Assembly (NCBI GenBank): GCA_900320845.1
Contig: ONTS01000020.1
Location: 1-40,938, forward strand
DNA length: 40,938 nucleotides
Reading direction: 5' to 3'
Origin: an uncultured Prevotellaceae bacterium
GTDB taxonomy: Bacteria; Bacteroidota; Bacteroidia; Bacteroidales; Bacteroidaceae
In this document: one piece after another, positions 7,217-15,516 of the stretch
Position numbering within the stretch: the stretch's first letter is position 1
Layout: the number at the start of each line of letters is the position of its first letter
The notes under the pieces: model-generated
What the model was told of the DNA's origin: nothing
What the model saw: the letters and a program-made list of their open reading frames with translations, nothing else
The model's database searches: none
Made by a program: the position numbers and the translations under genes

Positions 7217-8431
7217 ATGAAAGAAAAGATTCAGATGACCACTCCGTTGGTCGAAATGGATGGCGACGAGATGACCCGCATCTTGTGGAAAATGATTAAA
7301 GACGAACTCATTCTCCCGTTCATCGACCTTAAGACAGAGTACTACGACCTTGGTCTTCCCAAACGTGATGAGACTCGCGACCAGATCACTGTTGAAGCTG
7401 CTGAGGCAACAAAGAAGTATGGTGTAGCTGTGAAGTGCGCTACCATCACTCCCAACCACCAGCGTATGGACGAATACAAGCTGCACGAGATGTGGAAGTC
7501 GCCCAACGGCACTATCCGTTCTATCCTCGACGGCACCGTATTCCGTGCTCCCATCACCATTCCTTCCATCAAGCCCGCAGTGAAAAACTGGGAAAAGCCC
7601 ATCACCATTGCACGTCATGCTTACGGCGATGTATACAAGAGTGTAGAAATTCGTGTTGACGAACCCGGCACCGCCAAGCTCGTCTTCGACGGACAGAGTG
7701 GTAAGCACGAGGAAGTGGTTATTCAGGAGTTCAAAGGCGAAGGCGTACTACAGGGTATGCACAACACCGACAAGTCAATCCGCTCTTTCGCTCACTCTTG
7801 CTTCAAGTTCGCTATCGACACCAAGCAAGACCTGTGGTTCTCCACCAAGGATACCATCTCCAAGAAGTACGACGCACAGTTCAAAATTATATTCCACGAA
7901 GTATATGAGGCTGAGTACAAAGAGCAGTTCGAAAAGCTGGGTCTGGAATTCTTCTACACCCTCATCGACGATGCTGTTGCTCGCGTGATCCGTTCTAAGG
8001 GCGGTTACATCTGGGCTTGCAAGAACTACGACGGCGATGTGATGTCCGACATGGTCAGCACAGCCTTCGGTTCTCTCGCCATGATGACCAGCGTGCTCGT
8101 TAGCCCCGATGGCAAGTACGAGTATGAGGCAGCTCACGGTACTGTGACACGCCACTACTACAAGTACCTGAAGGGTGAAGAGACATCCACCAATCCCATG
8201 GCAACCATCTTCGCATGGAGCGGCGCTCTGCGCAAGCGTGGTGAAATGGACGGAATTCAGGACCTCATCAACTTCGGTAACAAACTCGAAGAGGCTTGCT
8301 TCGATACCCTCAACGAAGGCATCGTAACAAAAGACCTCGTTAACCTCATGGAAGGCGTAGAAGCTAAGGCTGTTAACTCAGCAGACTTCCTCGCTGCCAT
8401 CCGTGAGCGTCTGGAAAAGAAGATGGCTTAA
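7217..8431 (+). CDS. icd: NADP-dependent isocitrate dehydrogenase
   Basis: 404 residues, a full-length homodimeric isocitrate dehydrogenase of the type shared with eukaryotic cytosolic and mitochondrial enzymes. It oxidatively decarboxylates isocitrate to 2-oxoglutarate with NADP. Seen in the sequence: MTTPLVEMDGDEMTR at the N-terminus, SPNGTIRSILDGTVFR with the substrate-binding Ser/Asn/Arg, the KSKGGYIWACKNYDGD type metal-site region (here RSKGGYIWACKNYDGDV), and the C-terminal AAHGTVTRHY nucleotide-binding segment. It lies 40 bp after the hydratase gene with no promoter or terminator between, so the two form an operon closed by a strong terminator. Together they supply 2-oxoglutarate for glutamate synthesis. 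Confidence 0.95.
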   Translation: MKEKIQMTTPLVEMDGDEMTRILWKMIKDELILPFIDLKTEYYDLGLPKRDETRDQITVEAAEATKKYGVAVKCATITPNHQRMDEYKLHEMWKSPNGTIRSILDGTVFRAPITIPSIKPAVKNWEKPITIARHAYGDVYKSVEIRVDEPGTAKLVFDGQSGKHEEVVIQEFKGEGVLQGMHNTDKSIRSFAHSCFKFAIDTKQDLWFSTKDTISKKYDAQFKIIFHEVYEAEYKEQFEKLGLEFFYTLIDDAVARVIRSKGGYIWACKNYDGDVMSDMVSTAFGSLAMMTSVLVSPDGKYEYEAAHGTVTRHYYKYLKGEETSTNPMATIFAWSGALRKRGEMDGIQDLINFGNKLEEACFDTLNEGIVTKDLVNLMEGVEAKAVNSADFLAAIRERLEKKMA

Positions 8432-8482
8432 TCATTAGCCACTAACTAGCCATAGGCACACACGCCCATGGCAAACAATAAT

Positions 8483-8524
8483 ACGTGCGGCACCGACATC
8501 ACCACGGCGCCGCACGTTTTTTTG
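8483..8524 (+). terminator. rho-independent terminator of the hydratase-icd operon
   Basis: Perfect 9-bp stem ACGTGCGGC (8483-8491) with GCCGCACGT (8509-8517), then a run of eight T residues. Confidence 0.9.
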
Positions 8525-8589
8525 TGTGTGGTTTGGGAGGATACCTTATATATAGTGGTTGCTGATTCAAGCAAGTTAATCTAACAGTA

Positions 8590-8656
8590 CTCCCCTAAGA
8601 GGGACGGAGAGTACTATTAGTATCATCTTACTTGCGACAACATCGCTTGCGGAAGG
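8590..8656. repeat. dispersed intergenic element, copy A
   Basis: The 25 bp at 8590-8614 (CTCCCCT..GAGGG..GGAGAGTAC) match 15292-15316 at 21 of 25 positions without gaps. The 10-mer TTGCGGAAGG follows in both copies (here 8647-8656). The purine-pyrimidine halves can fold on themselves. Confidence 0.45.
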
Positions 8657-8745
8657 CTTTCTACACTTTCTCAGTGTATAATATGTGTTCACGCTAATCT
8701 TTCAAATAGTCCCCTACCCCATTTCCCATCTCCTTCCAATACACA

Positions 8746-8780
8746 ATAAAAGCGGCATGCTGTCGGCTTGCCGCTTTTAT
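8746..8780. terminator. bidirectional hairpin terminator
   Basis: ATAAAAGCGGCA and TGCCGCTTTTAT are perfect reverse complements (12 bp, 11-nt loop). A/T-rich arms give T-runs in both directions. It would mainly end transcription of the minus-strand genes starting at 12961. Confidence 0.7.
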
Positions 8781-8862
8781 CATATAGAGGTTCTAAATAA
8801 TCTATAGGTCTAGATAATCAATGCCTCTCTATCATGAATAGGTCTTAATAATACAATGGTAG

Positions 8863-9102
8863 TTAATGTGTCGAGTTGTCGTCTTCGTCTCTCCACATAC
8901 GGCGATGGAAATGGTCGTAGTCGCCAAGACCCATTTCGTTATTTTCTTCATCTTCTTCAAACTCGTCCCACTGAAATTCGCCTTCCTCTACGAACTCATC
9001 TTCTTTACCTTCACCCCAGTTAAAGGGATTGGAGGTGGCGATGACTGAGGCAGACCTCAAGAACAACAGTTCACTTTCCGGTTGTAAATATGGTCTTTTC
9101 AT
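8863..9102 (-). CDS. small acidic MKRPY-type protein
   Basis: 79 residues, starting MKRPYLQPESELLFLRSASV, then extremely rich in Glu and Asp (EDEFVEEGEFQWDEFEEDEENNE) and ending in His/Arg/Asp. Short proteins that begin MK(R/K)xYxxPxxE and continue with an I-A-(T/A)-S segment are numerous in Prevotella and have no assigned function, as far as I know. It starts 7 bp after the stop of the large surface-protein gene, so the two were co-transcribed. It has no signal peptide of usual form. Calcium or cation binding by the acidic part is only a guess. Confidence 0.65.
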   Translation of the reverse strand: MKRPYLQPESELLFLRSASVIATSNPFNWGEGKEDEFVEEGEFQWDEFEEDEENNEMGLGDYDHFHRRMWRDEDDNSTH

Positions 9103-9109
9103 AATATTG

Positions 9110-12100
9110 TCATCTAACGATTATTTTCTGTTGATTAATAACATAGACACCTGCGGGTATATAATGTGTATACTCTTGTCCCGCATTGAGGCTCAGATGG
9201 TTGACATGTGTGCCGTTGATACTGTAGATATCAACCTCGGCATTGTTGTCGGAGAGGATTGTCACCACACCTTGTCCAGGCACTACATGCAGTCCGTTGC
9301 CTACTTGTGTGGTCTTGATGTCCGTTGGAATATCAGGATTATCTCCGAAGTTGATGTGTATCATTTGCAGCTTAGGCGACTGTCCACTGCTTGTCTTGCA
9401 GGTGTACCATGTGCGGAAGGGCAGCATATTGAGTCCATCGAGGCCTGTGTTCAAGCTCAGTGTGTTGAGGAACTTGCCCTGTGCCATGTAGAAGGCGCCT
9501 TCAGCCTTAGGTATCACCGCGCCGAAGTAGGAGCCTGTCGGTGTCAGGGTGTAGGTAGTATTATCTATCTTTCCTGTTGAAGTCGGTCCGGTGAAGAGCA
9601 CCTGTGCGATGCCTTTGCCTGTGCCGTTGTTCGCTGTCGGAGATGCTGCCAACAGACCACCCTTCTGCGCTGCCATGAAGATGGTTTGCGGGGTTGATGA
9701 TTCTTCTACCATTTCAAAGAAGTATGGCATATTAGCTTCAGTCTCCTTGATAGCCTGTGTACTCTGCACTACATCGAAATATCCCTCTACGCCTGAGTTC
9801 AGGTCGCTCTTATTGAGCGAAAGTGCGTTGGTAGACTTCATAGTGAAGAGCTTGAAGGTGCATCCATCTTCTCCGTGGTGCACACCATTGTCGTCGATAG
9901 CGAGTTTGAAGGGCAACATCACTGTGCCACGGGTGTAGCTGCCATAGCCGGTCTGTGGTGTAATCTTACGCGAATATTTCACTTGGTGTGATGCGTCAAC
10001 AGCAATCGTGTAAGGTGAGAAGAACGGTTGTTGGTCGGTGATGACGATATCTCCGTTGGTGTAGTAATTTCCTTGGTCTGTGAGGTGTGCGTAGTTATCA
10101 CCACTTTCTTCATTGCCGAGCGGGAGTATGAACAGGCTATTGGCTCCCAACGACTTGTGTAGCTTTTCAACTTTGTTTTCACCATTGCCGACATTGCTGG
10201 CATAGATGATGGATGAGAGCTTAGAAGCATCAAGATAGAGTATCTGCTTACGGTCGTTAGGTTCTTGTGTAGCGTCGTTTATGCGGTCATTAATAAGACT
10301 ATCTATCTCCGTAATTGTCAAGTATCCTTTCTCACCTGCTGACTGTTCTTCTTGACCTACCAATGCCGAGACTTCCAATCCCCACTGGCTGGGCATCTTC
10401 AAAGAGCTGTTAGCAAACTGTACTTCGTCGTACAGCTTCGTCCATTTGGCTTGCGGAGTGAATGACTTAGTGATGAGTTGCAGCTCCATGTTGTAGTATG
10501 CATAGGAGCGGTGCTCTGTAGCTCTTGTCGGTGCGATATTGTAGCGTGGCTCGTCACAGACGAAGAGGTATGCATGCTTTATTTCATCCTTGGTCATCGT
10601 CAGCTTCTCAAAGGTACCTGCCGGCTGACCTGTTGTTATTGTATTGCCATCAGCATCTATGTGTTCGATGACTTTCTGATTAGCGTAGGTTTCCAAGGAG
10701 AATGGATACTGATGCAGGGTACGAATATCGTTAGAGGCGATGTCGTGGTCGAGCTCGTCAGCATTAGAGAAGTAAAAAGGTTGTGTACCACACTGTACGC
10801 TCGACACTTTCTTGGTATAGTCCACCGGTGCAGCGTTGGGCTCGGACACGTCGTACACGTTGTGATATACCACAGCAGTTTTATCATCGTTCAGTCCGTA
10901 GTATTCCGATCCTATCAGGTTATCGCGTCCGTGGCCGTTGTATTGGTGGTTGTAATAAGTTTGGTCGAGGTAGTTGGTATGCAGATTTTCGAATTTGAAT
11001 GAGCAGGGCATAAAGCTTTCAGCTTCGTCGCCCCATTTTTCAGGCACGTAGAATTTGAAGGAACCGCCATGTATGGCGAAGTCTTTAGCGGTGAAAGACT
11101 GTGTCACAGAGGTTTGCAAATTTGCGTAAGCAGGATCGTTTGCCTTATTGCTCTCGCATACGATGTCGAGCTGAGTGATATACGGGTCGAGTGCCTGAAT
11201 GGTAACATTGGCGTTGAGCAGTGCTCTGCCGTCGTCGGGTAAGCCGCTGACACTGAATTTCACGGCATCGTTGTTCAGATCGTCTAGCACTACGCTGCCA
11301 TCAGCATTGGTAACCTCTACGGTTTGTTCCACTGTCTGACCATCCTTTCCGTATACGGTAAGCGTCCAAGGATGGGGCATATAGGCCGGCTGATGCAAGG
11401 GATAAGATGTCGTTGCCGAATTCCATACCACCTCATAGCGTTTGTTACTGCCTGAACCATCAGTACTGGCAGTTGTATTCTAATCTATCTTGTAAGCATT
11501 CAAATCAGAGTTCCAAATAGCTTTAACATAATGGGGTGAGCTATTGTTGCCGAAACGAATATGATTTGAGTTTTGTGGAATAGTAAATGTAGAGGCATTA
11601 CTTGGAATTGATGAAGCGTATGAAACTTTAATGCTGTATGTAGGCCTGATCCATCCTGATGTAGACCATTCCAAATATGAATATTCTCCGTCCTGATAGT
11701 GGTAGATATGTCCATCATTATCCATCTGCCAAAGCTTGGTGGTTGTCTCTCCGCTTTGTGACCGTACAAAACGTCCAGATGGGTGCAGATAGTATGTCAT
11801 CACCTCGTTCGTTGGGTCTCCATTGATAGGCAACTCTGCAGAGATGGTGAACATATTTTCGTTGTGCACTATAGTCTTTTCCACTGCTGCCTGAGCCACA
11901 CCAGGCTCGTAAAGCAATTCGCATTCGGTCATACGGTAGCCCAACGGGTCGTGATTGCCGTGGGAAGTAATGACTTCCACGGGCGTCTCTATATAATAGG
12001 TACCGTTTTTCAGTCCATAGAACAGGTTTCCGTTGTTAATCTCTTGAGTGATAGAGGCAGCTTCGGCCACTTCCTCCACCTTATCGTTCACCACAGAGAC

Positions 12101-12961
12101 CTCGTTGTAAATGAGCATGTTGGCATCCAGTTCCTCCACCTCGTGATACTCGTAAGCAAAGTGTGCAGTATTACTGTTTTCCGGTTTACGCATACGTATA
12201 TCGCCCAAAGCTATCTTACCCGTCGGGAAAGTAGCCTACCTATATGAACGGAGGTCGGAACTTTCCTCAATAGGCTTCAGATTAACATGATAGTCAGACT
12301 CTGCAGTGAAGTACACCACAAACTCTTCTATACGGATAATGGCACGACTGCTTCCACCCCAACTGCTATTATTTCCACGAAACACAAAGTAGAGACAGTC
12401 ACCCATATCATTTTCTCCAGTGCTATTGCGAGAGATGGTATAGGCATTGTCGCTTCGACTACTTCCTAATGATGTGTGCGACAAGTATTTGCCTTCGGAG
12501 TAGTCATAGTCACTCCTTGTCTCATAGAAATGCCATTCATTGCTACGACTGAACGTCTTGCCGACAACCGTTCCAGAGAGGTCGTTCTTCAGAGTCATAC
12601 TATAGCCAGTAAACCGAAAGCCGTTAGGCAGAGTCAGCACTAAATAGGCATTGCCTGACGAACTATAAGCCGATGCCAGAATACTGCGATTGTCTGTCGG
12701 ATAAACAGCAAAGTTACAACCTTGTGTAGTTGGAATGCCATAGTTGTTAAGATCTTTTTCATCGCTAATGAACATTTTCATTGGCAACTGGTTATGCCAC
12801 CACAATGATTTCCAACCATAGCCGAAACCGACTTCTCCCTCAGTACCAAGTCAGGCAATGAGTTTTCCGCTCTCAGCACTTACAGTGACATCTTGAGCAA
12901 AGCCTGAAAGATGGCAACACAACATAAGTGCGCCAATAAAAACAATTCTTAATACTCGCAT
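9110..12961 (-). pseudogene. large secreted surface protein gene with three in-frame stops
   Basis: From ATG 12961 one frame runs to the stop at 9110 (1284 codons) and is broken only by TGA (12851-12853, codon 37), TAG (12236-12238, codon 242) and TAG (11480-11482). The open pieces are 12854-12961, 12239-12850, 11483-12235 and 9113-11479, all in the same frame. The protein would start with a signal peptide (MRVLRIVFIGALMLCCHLSG, cleavage before QD), continue as a beta-rich surface protein, and end in a sorting-tail-like domain with VDIYSINGTHV and HYIPAGVYVINQQKIIVR, resembling type IX secretion C-terminal domains. Standard stops are used normally elsewhere in the window, so a different genetic code is unlikely. 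It is most simply a recently inactivated gene; readthrough is possible. Family not recognised. Confidence 0.8.
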
Positions 12962-13107
12962 AGTCTGTATAAGATTGTGTTTATTTTTTGTTATTTACTC
13001 GCTTATCATTATTCTGTTTGCCAACGTTAGAGACACATCGGTTTGATACCTCAGATTGAGCGGGCATTATTTAGTATTTGCCAAAGGGCTATTTTGCGGT
13101 ACAGGTA

Positions 13108-13115
13108 CAAAGGTA
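13108..13115 (-). promoter_or_regulatory. promoter -7 box of the three-stop surface gene
   Basis: On the minus strand TACCTTTG, a full TAnnTTTG match, about 150 bp before the ATG at 12961. The promoter therefore appears intact although the gene is interrupted. Confidence 0.45.
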
Positions 13116-13251
13116 AATAAATCTATGGAAAAAAACAATACTTTTTTCTCAAAAATCAAGCGAATAATATACAGAAAATAATAAATATATCATAATATTC
13201 TGATAATAAGATAGTTGCCGCTGTAATAAAATTACTAACGACATAAAACAA

Positions 13252-13288
13252 GGCAGCGGATATGAAAGAAAAATTCCATTCCGCTGCC
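13252..13288 (-). terminator. terminator hairpin after the nuclease gene
   Basis: GGCAGCGGA (13252-13260) pairs perfectly with TCCGCTGCC (13280-13288). On the minus strand the stem is followed by TTGTTTT. Confidence 0.6.
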
Positions 13289-13342
13289 ACATTTTGTATA
13301 TTTAGACTTTTTTATCTGCAAATTTCGCCTTTCAGCATTTTA

Positions 13343-14290
13343 TCAATTGAGTCCCCACACTGTGAGGATCTTGTCAACATCTAAACTTTCAACCTTGTTT
13401 TCTTCCAGATCGGGCAGGTTGCAGAAGAAGTCAATGCCCGTGAGGCGCTCCAATTCGTCAATGTTCACCACGTAGTCAGCAAGCTTCAGGTTAGAATAGA
13501 TAGCATTGGTGTGCTCAAACCACATGCCAAGTGCACGATAGCCACTGCTGTTCTTCAGCAACAGGGCGGTGAAAAAGTACTTGGGCACGATAAGCTGCCC
13601 CTTAATTTTTTCCAGTATCAGTCCATCTTCGATAGTTCCACCCTTCACCACGTAGATGGTATCGTTACGTCCGAGTTGATTGGTCCACTTGCGCAGCTGG
13701 TTCTCCATGATAACCCATGCGCCTGTGTATCCGTCACCGGCATTAAAGTTATAGTACTGTGGTTGCATGTTTGAGTAGTAGAAGGTCTGTTCGTTGGCTT
13801 GACGGGAATAGGTTCTGTCAGCCGATGGGCATATATGTCCGCGTGTAAAGCCTGAACCTGAATACATGGATCGGGTATCGCTGAAACGGTCTGGCACACT
13901 GATGTTAGGATCTTCTGCCCATGCGTCGGTACGACCTGACGAGCCGCTGTAGCCCTTATGCATCTGGTATGCCACCCAACGGCTGCTGCGTTTCTTAGTA
14001 TCCCACTCCAGTGAGTAGTTCACACCATCCGGATCGTAGCTGTCTGTGGTCTTGTGGATGACAATGAGGGTGCCGCTGTTCTTGAAGTGAGGCATCTCCA
14101 GACGCCCATACTCAGGCAGGGTCTTGATATTGGCGTTGATGTTGCGGCCTGTTGGCGTTGTTCCTCCGCCTCCTCCTGGCTCATCGTGACCTGAAGGGGT
14201 GTTGTCGTCGTCGCCACCACCGCAGGCAACGAACATGACTGAAAGGCAGAGCATGGCAAGCAGCGAGAAAAGGGGGTTACTTTGTTTCAT
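13343..14290 (-). CDS. lipoprotein DNA/RNA non-specific endonuclease (NUC1 family)
   Basis: 315 residues. A lipoprotein signal ends in VACGGG with the lipidated Cys at 23, followed by an acidic and Gly-rich linker (24-47). The rest is a beta-beta-alpha metal nuclease of the NucA/EndoG type. The catalytic motif is GFTRGHICPSADR (147-159), a TRGH variant of DRGH with the general-base His at 152. The metal-binding Asn lies in YSNMQPQ (Asn174), and ENQLRKW with Glu196 matches the conserved Glu helix. It should degrade DNA and RNA outside the cytoplasm, anchored to a membrane. The nearby TonB receptor operon and a second exported phosphodiesterase-type enzyme suggest a shared scavenging role. Confidence 0.85.
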   Translation of the reverse strand: MKQSNPLFSLLAMLCLSVMFVACGGGDDDNTPSGHDEPGGGGGTTPTGRNINANIKTLPEYGRLEMPHFKNSGTLIVIHKTTDSYDPDGVNYSLEWDTKKRSSRWVAYQMHKGYSGSSGRTDAWAEDPNISVPDRFSDTRSMYSGSGFTRGHICPSADRTYSRQANEQTFYYSNMQPQYYNFNAGDGYTGAWVIMENQLRKWTNQLGRNDTIYVVKGGTIEDGLILEKIKGQLIVPKYFFTALLLKNSSGYRALGMWFEHTNAIYSNLKLADYVVNIDELERLTGIDFFCNLPDLEENKVESLDVDKILTVWGLN

Positions 14291-14340
14291 GATGACTGAG
14301 GATGTTATGGGTGATTTTCTTCTTATGTGTAAGTATGCTC

Positions 14341-14390
14341 AACGGGTGCACAGCCTCGGTATATGCAACTACTTGGCTGATGCACCCGTT
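14341..14390 (-). terminator. hairpin between rpmE2 and the nuclease gene
   Basis: AACGGGTGCA (14341-14350) and TGCACCCGTT (14381-14390) pair perfectly, extended inward by CAGCC with GGCTG. No T-run follows on the minus strand, so termination efficiency is uncertain. Confidence 0.45.
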
Positions 14391-14437
14391 GTGTATTGGT
14401 GTCTTTGGGTACCCTGTTGTGGGTTGTATCCTTGTTG

Positions 14438-14689
14438 TTACTTCTTGATTTTTCCGTAACGGCTCATGAAGCGGTCAACGCGTCCTGCGGTGTCGACGAG
14501 CTTACTCTTACCTGTGTAGAACGGGTGTGAGGTGCTGGATATTTCCACCTTTACCATGGGATAGGTCTCGCCTTCAAACTCGCAAGTCTCGTTGGTCTTG
14601 CAGGTTGACTGTGTAAGGAACATATCGCCGTTGGACATGTCTTTGAACACTACGGGACGATAGTTGTCGGGATGAATGCCTTGTTTCAT
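14438..14689 (-). CDS. rpmE2: 50S ribosomal protein L31 type B
   Basis: 83 residues, beginning [20 protein letters not shown], the type B L31 N-terminus. The zinc CxxC ligands of type A L31 are absent; the two Cys in the [11 protein letters not shown] segment are spaced differently. The C-terminus [20 protein letters not shown] is the conserved L31 block. It is a component of the large ribosomal subunit at the intersubunit bridge. The start at 14689 was chosen because it gives the family N-terminus; the longer frame adds 30 unrelated residues that overlap the promoter box at 14738-14745. The gene is monocistronic. Confidence 0.95.
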   Translation of the reverse strand: MKQGIHPDNYRPVVFKDMSNGDMFLTQSTCKTNETCEFEGETYPMVKVEISSTSHPFYTGKSKLVDTAGRVDRFMSRYGKIKK

Positions 14690-14737
14690 TGTTGTAAAGT
14701 GTTTGTTTTCTAATTGGTTTCTATACAATTCGGGCTG

Positions 14738-14745
14738 CAAAGATA
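14738..14745 (-). promoter_or_regulatory. promoter -7 box of rpmE2
   Basis: Minus strand TATCTTTG followed by C, a full TAnnTTTG match, about 49 bp upstream of the ATG at 14689. Confidence 0.55.
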
Positions 14746-15291
14746 CGATGTTCTTCTTTGCCGACAAAATGTTTTTCATTTTTTTATTTTGTGAGGAAGA
14801 TCGTTAGAGGACCTTGCTTGACGCTGGATTCTTACGACTGATTAGGTTATCTGTGCCCATCCGTGTTATATGTGGTTTGTGCCTTTCTGCGAGTGGAATT
14901 GCGGTTTTCCTTTGTTGCAACTTGACATTGCACTGGTATAGTTCTGCCCTCGCAACGTTATTCGACCTGCATGAGATGACTATCAGGCTATATCCAAATA
15001 CCAATCTCGTCGACTTTGGTTTGTCATCGTGCCTCAATGGGGTTCAGAGAATGCCTCAATGAGTTTTCAGGAGCATCACACATTTCTGCGCAAGTTGATG
15101 AATGTTCCCTGCCAGCGTCTATTCCTAATTATAAAATATATACCTATATATAATATATACCACAGACGTGGCAGCACTGCCCAAGGGTGATAGGCTTATC
15201 CCTGCACTCCTGCACTTGGCGAGTTGATTTACCCTTCACCGGACACCCCACCCCTGCCCTGTTGATTCCGTCACATCACCCCCACCTGCCC

Positions 15292-15343
15292 CTCCCCTTC
15301 GAGGGGAGGAGAGTACGATAACTGAAACCTTATTTGCGGAAGG
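15292..15343. repeat. dispersed intergenic element, copy B
   Basis: Matches copy A (8590-8656): the 25 bp at 15292-15316 differ from it at four positions, and TTGCGGAAGG recurs at 15334-15343. Here the CTCCCCT and AGGGGAG arms form a perfect 7-bp stem. Confidence 0.45.
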
Positions 15344-15463
15344 TTATGCTGTGTATCCTATGTGAGAAGAACTCTACTAAGAAAGCCCCGACCCTGTAAA
15401 AAGATAAAGAAATATTAGTCTCAAACTATCCTATAACCACAGTTGAACACGGATAGCCAAACT

Positions 15464-15500
15464 AAAAAAGCGGCCAGAGGTGTCTCTGGTCGCCTTTTTT
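15464..15500 (-). terminator. terminator of the TonB receptor operon
   Basis: On the minus strand GCGACCAGAG pairs with CTCTGGCCGC (one mismatch) and TTTTTT follows; A-runs on the other side make it nearly symmetrical. It closes the operon that starts at 21063. Confidence 0.8.
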
Positions 15501-15516
15501 TGATATGCGTTATGGT

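Larger units (their letters stand above)
8432..8862. other. 431-bp intergenic region with two terminators and a dispersed element
   Basis: No gene seen. It holds the icd terminator (8483-8524), a 25-bp element at 8590-8614 that recurs at 15292-15316, and a bidirectional hairpin at 8746-8780. Confidence 0.5.
12962..13342. other. 381-bp intergenic region, promoter and terminator only
   Basis: No gene seen. AT-rich, with the promoter box of the three-stop gene at 13108-13115 and the nuclease terminator hairpin at 13252-13288. Confidence 0.5.
14690..15516. other. 827-bp intergenic region
   Basis: No convincing gene. It contains the rpmE2 promoter, a second copy of the dispersed element (15292-15343) and the terminator of the receptor operon (15464-15500). 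The frame 14814-15062 has no coding character and is not accepted. Confidence 0.5.

Noticed and set aside
4933-8431. Presence of citrate synthase in the operon, as known for some Bacteroides
   Set aside because: The terminator directly after icd ends the operon and no such gene lies in the window.
9110-12961. Alternative genetic code with TAG and TGA as sense codons
   Set aside because: Several normal genes here end in TAG (murF, the Bax inhibitor-1 family gene, the histidine phosphatase) or TGA (citE, aguB), so standard stops are in use.
9110-12961. Three separate small genes instead of one interrupted gene
   Set aside because: All pieces lie in the same frame, separated by single stop codons, and only the first has a signal peptide and promoter; the later pieces begin with chance TTG or GTG codons.
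14814-15062. Small plus-strand frame of 82 codons in the 14.7-15.5 kb gap
   Set aside because: No family-like sequence, no promoter box, and poor codon character.
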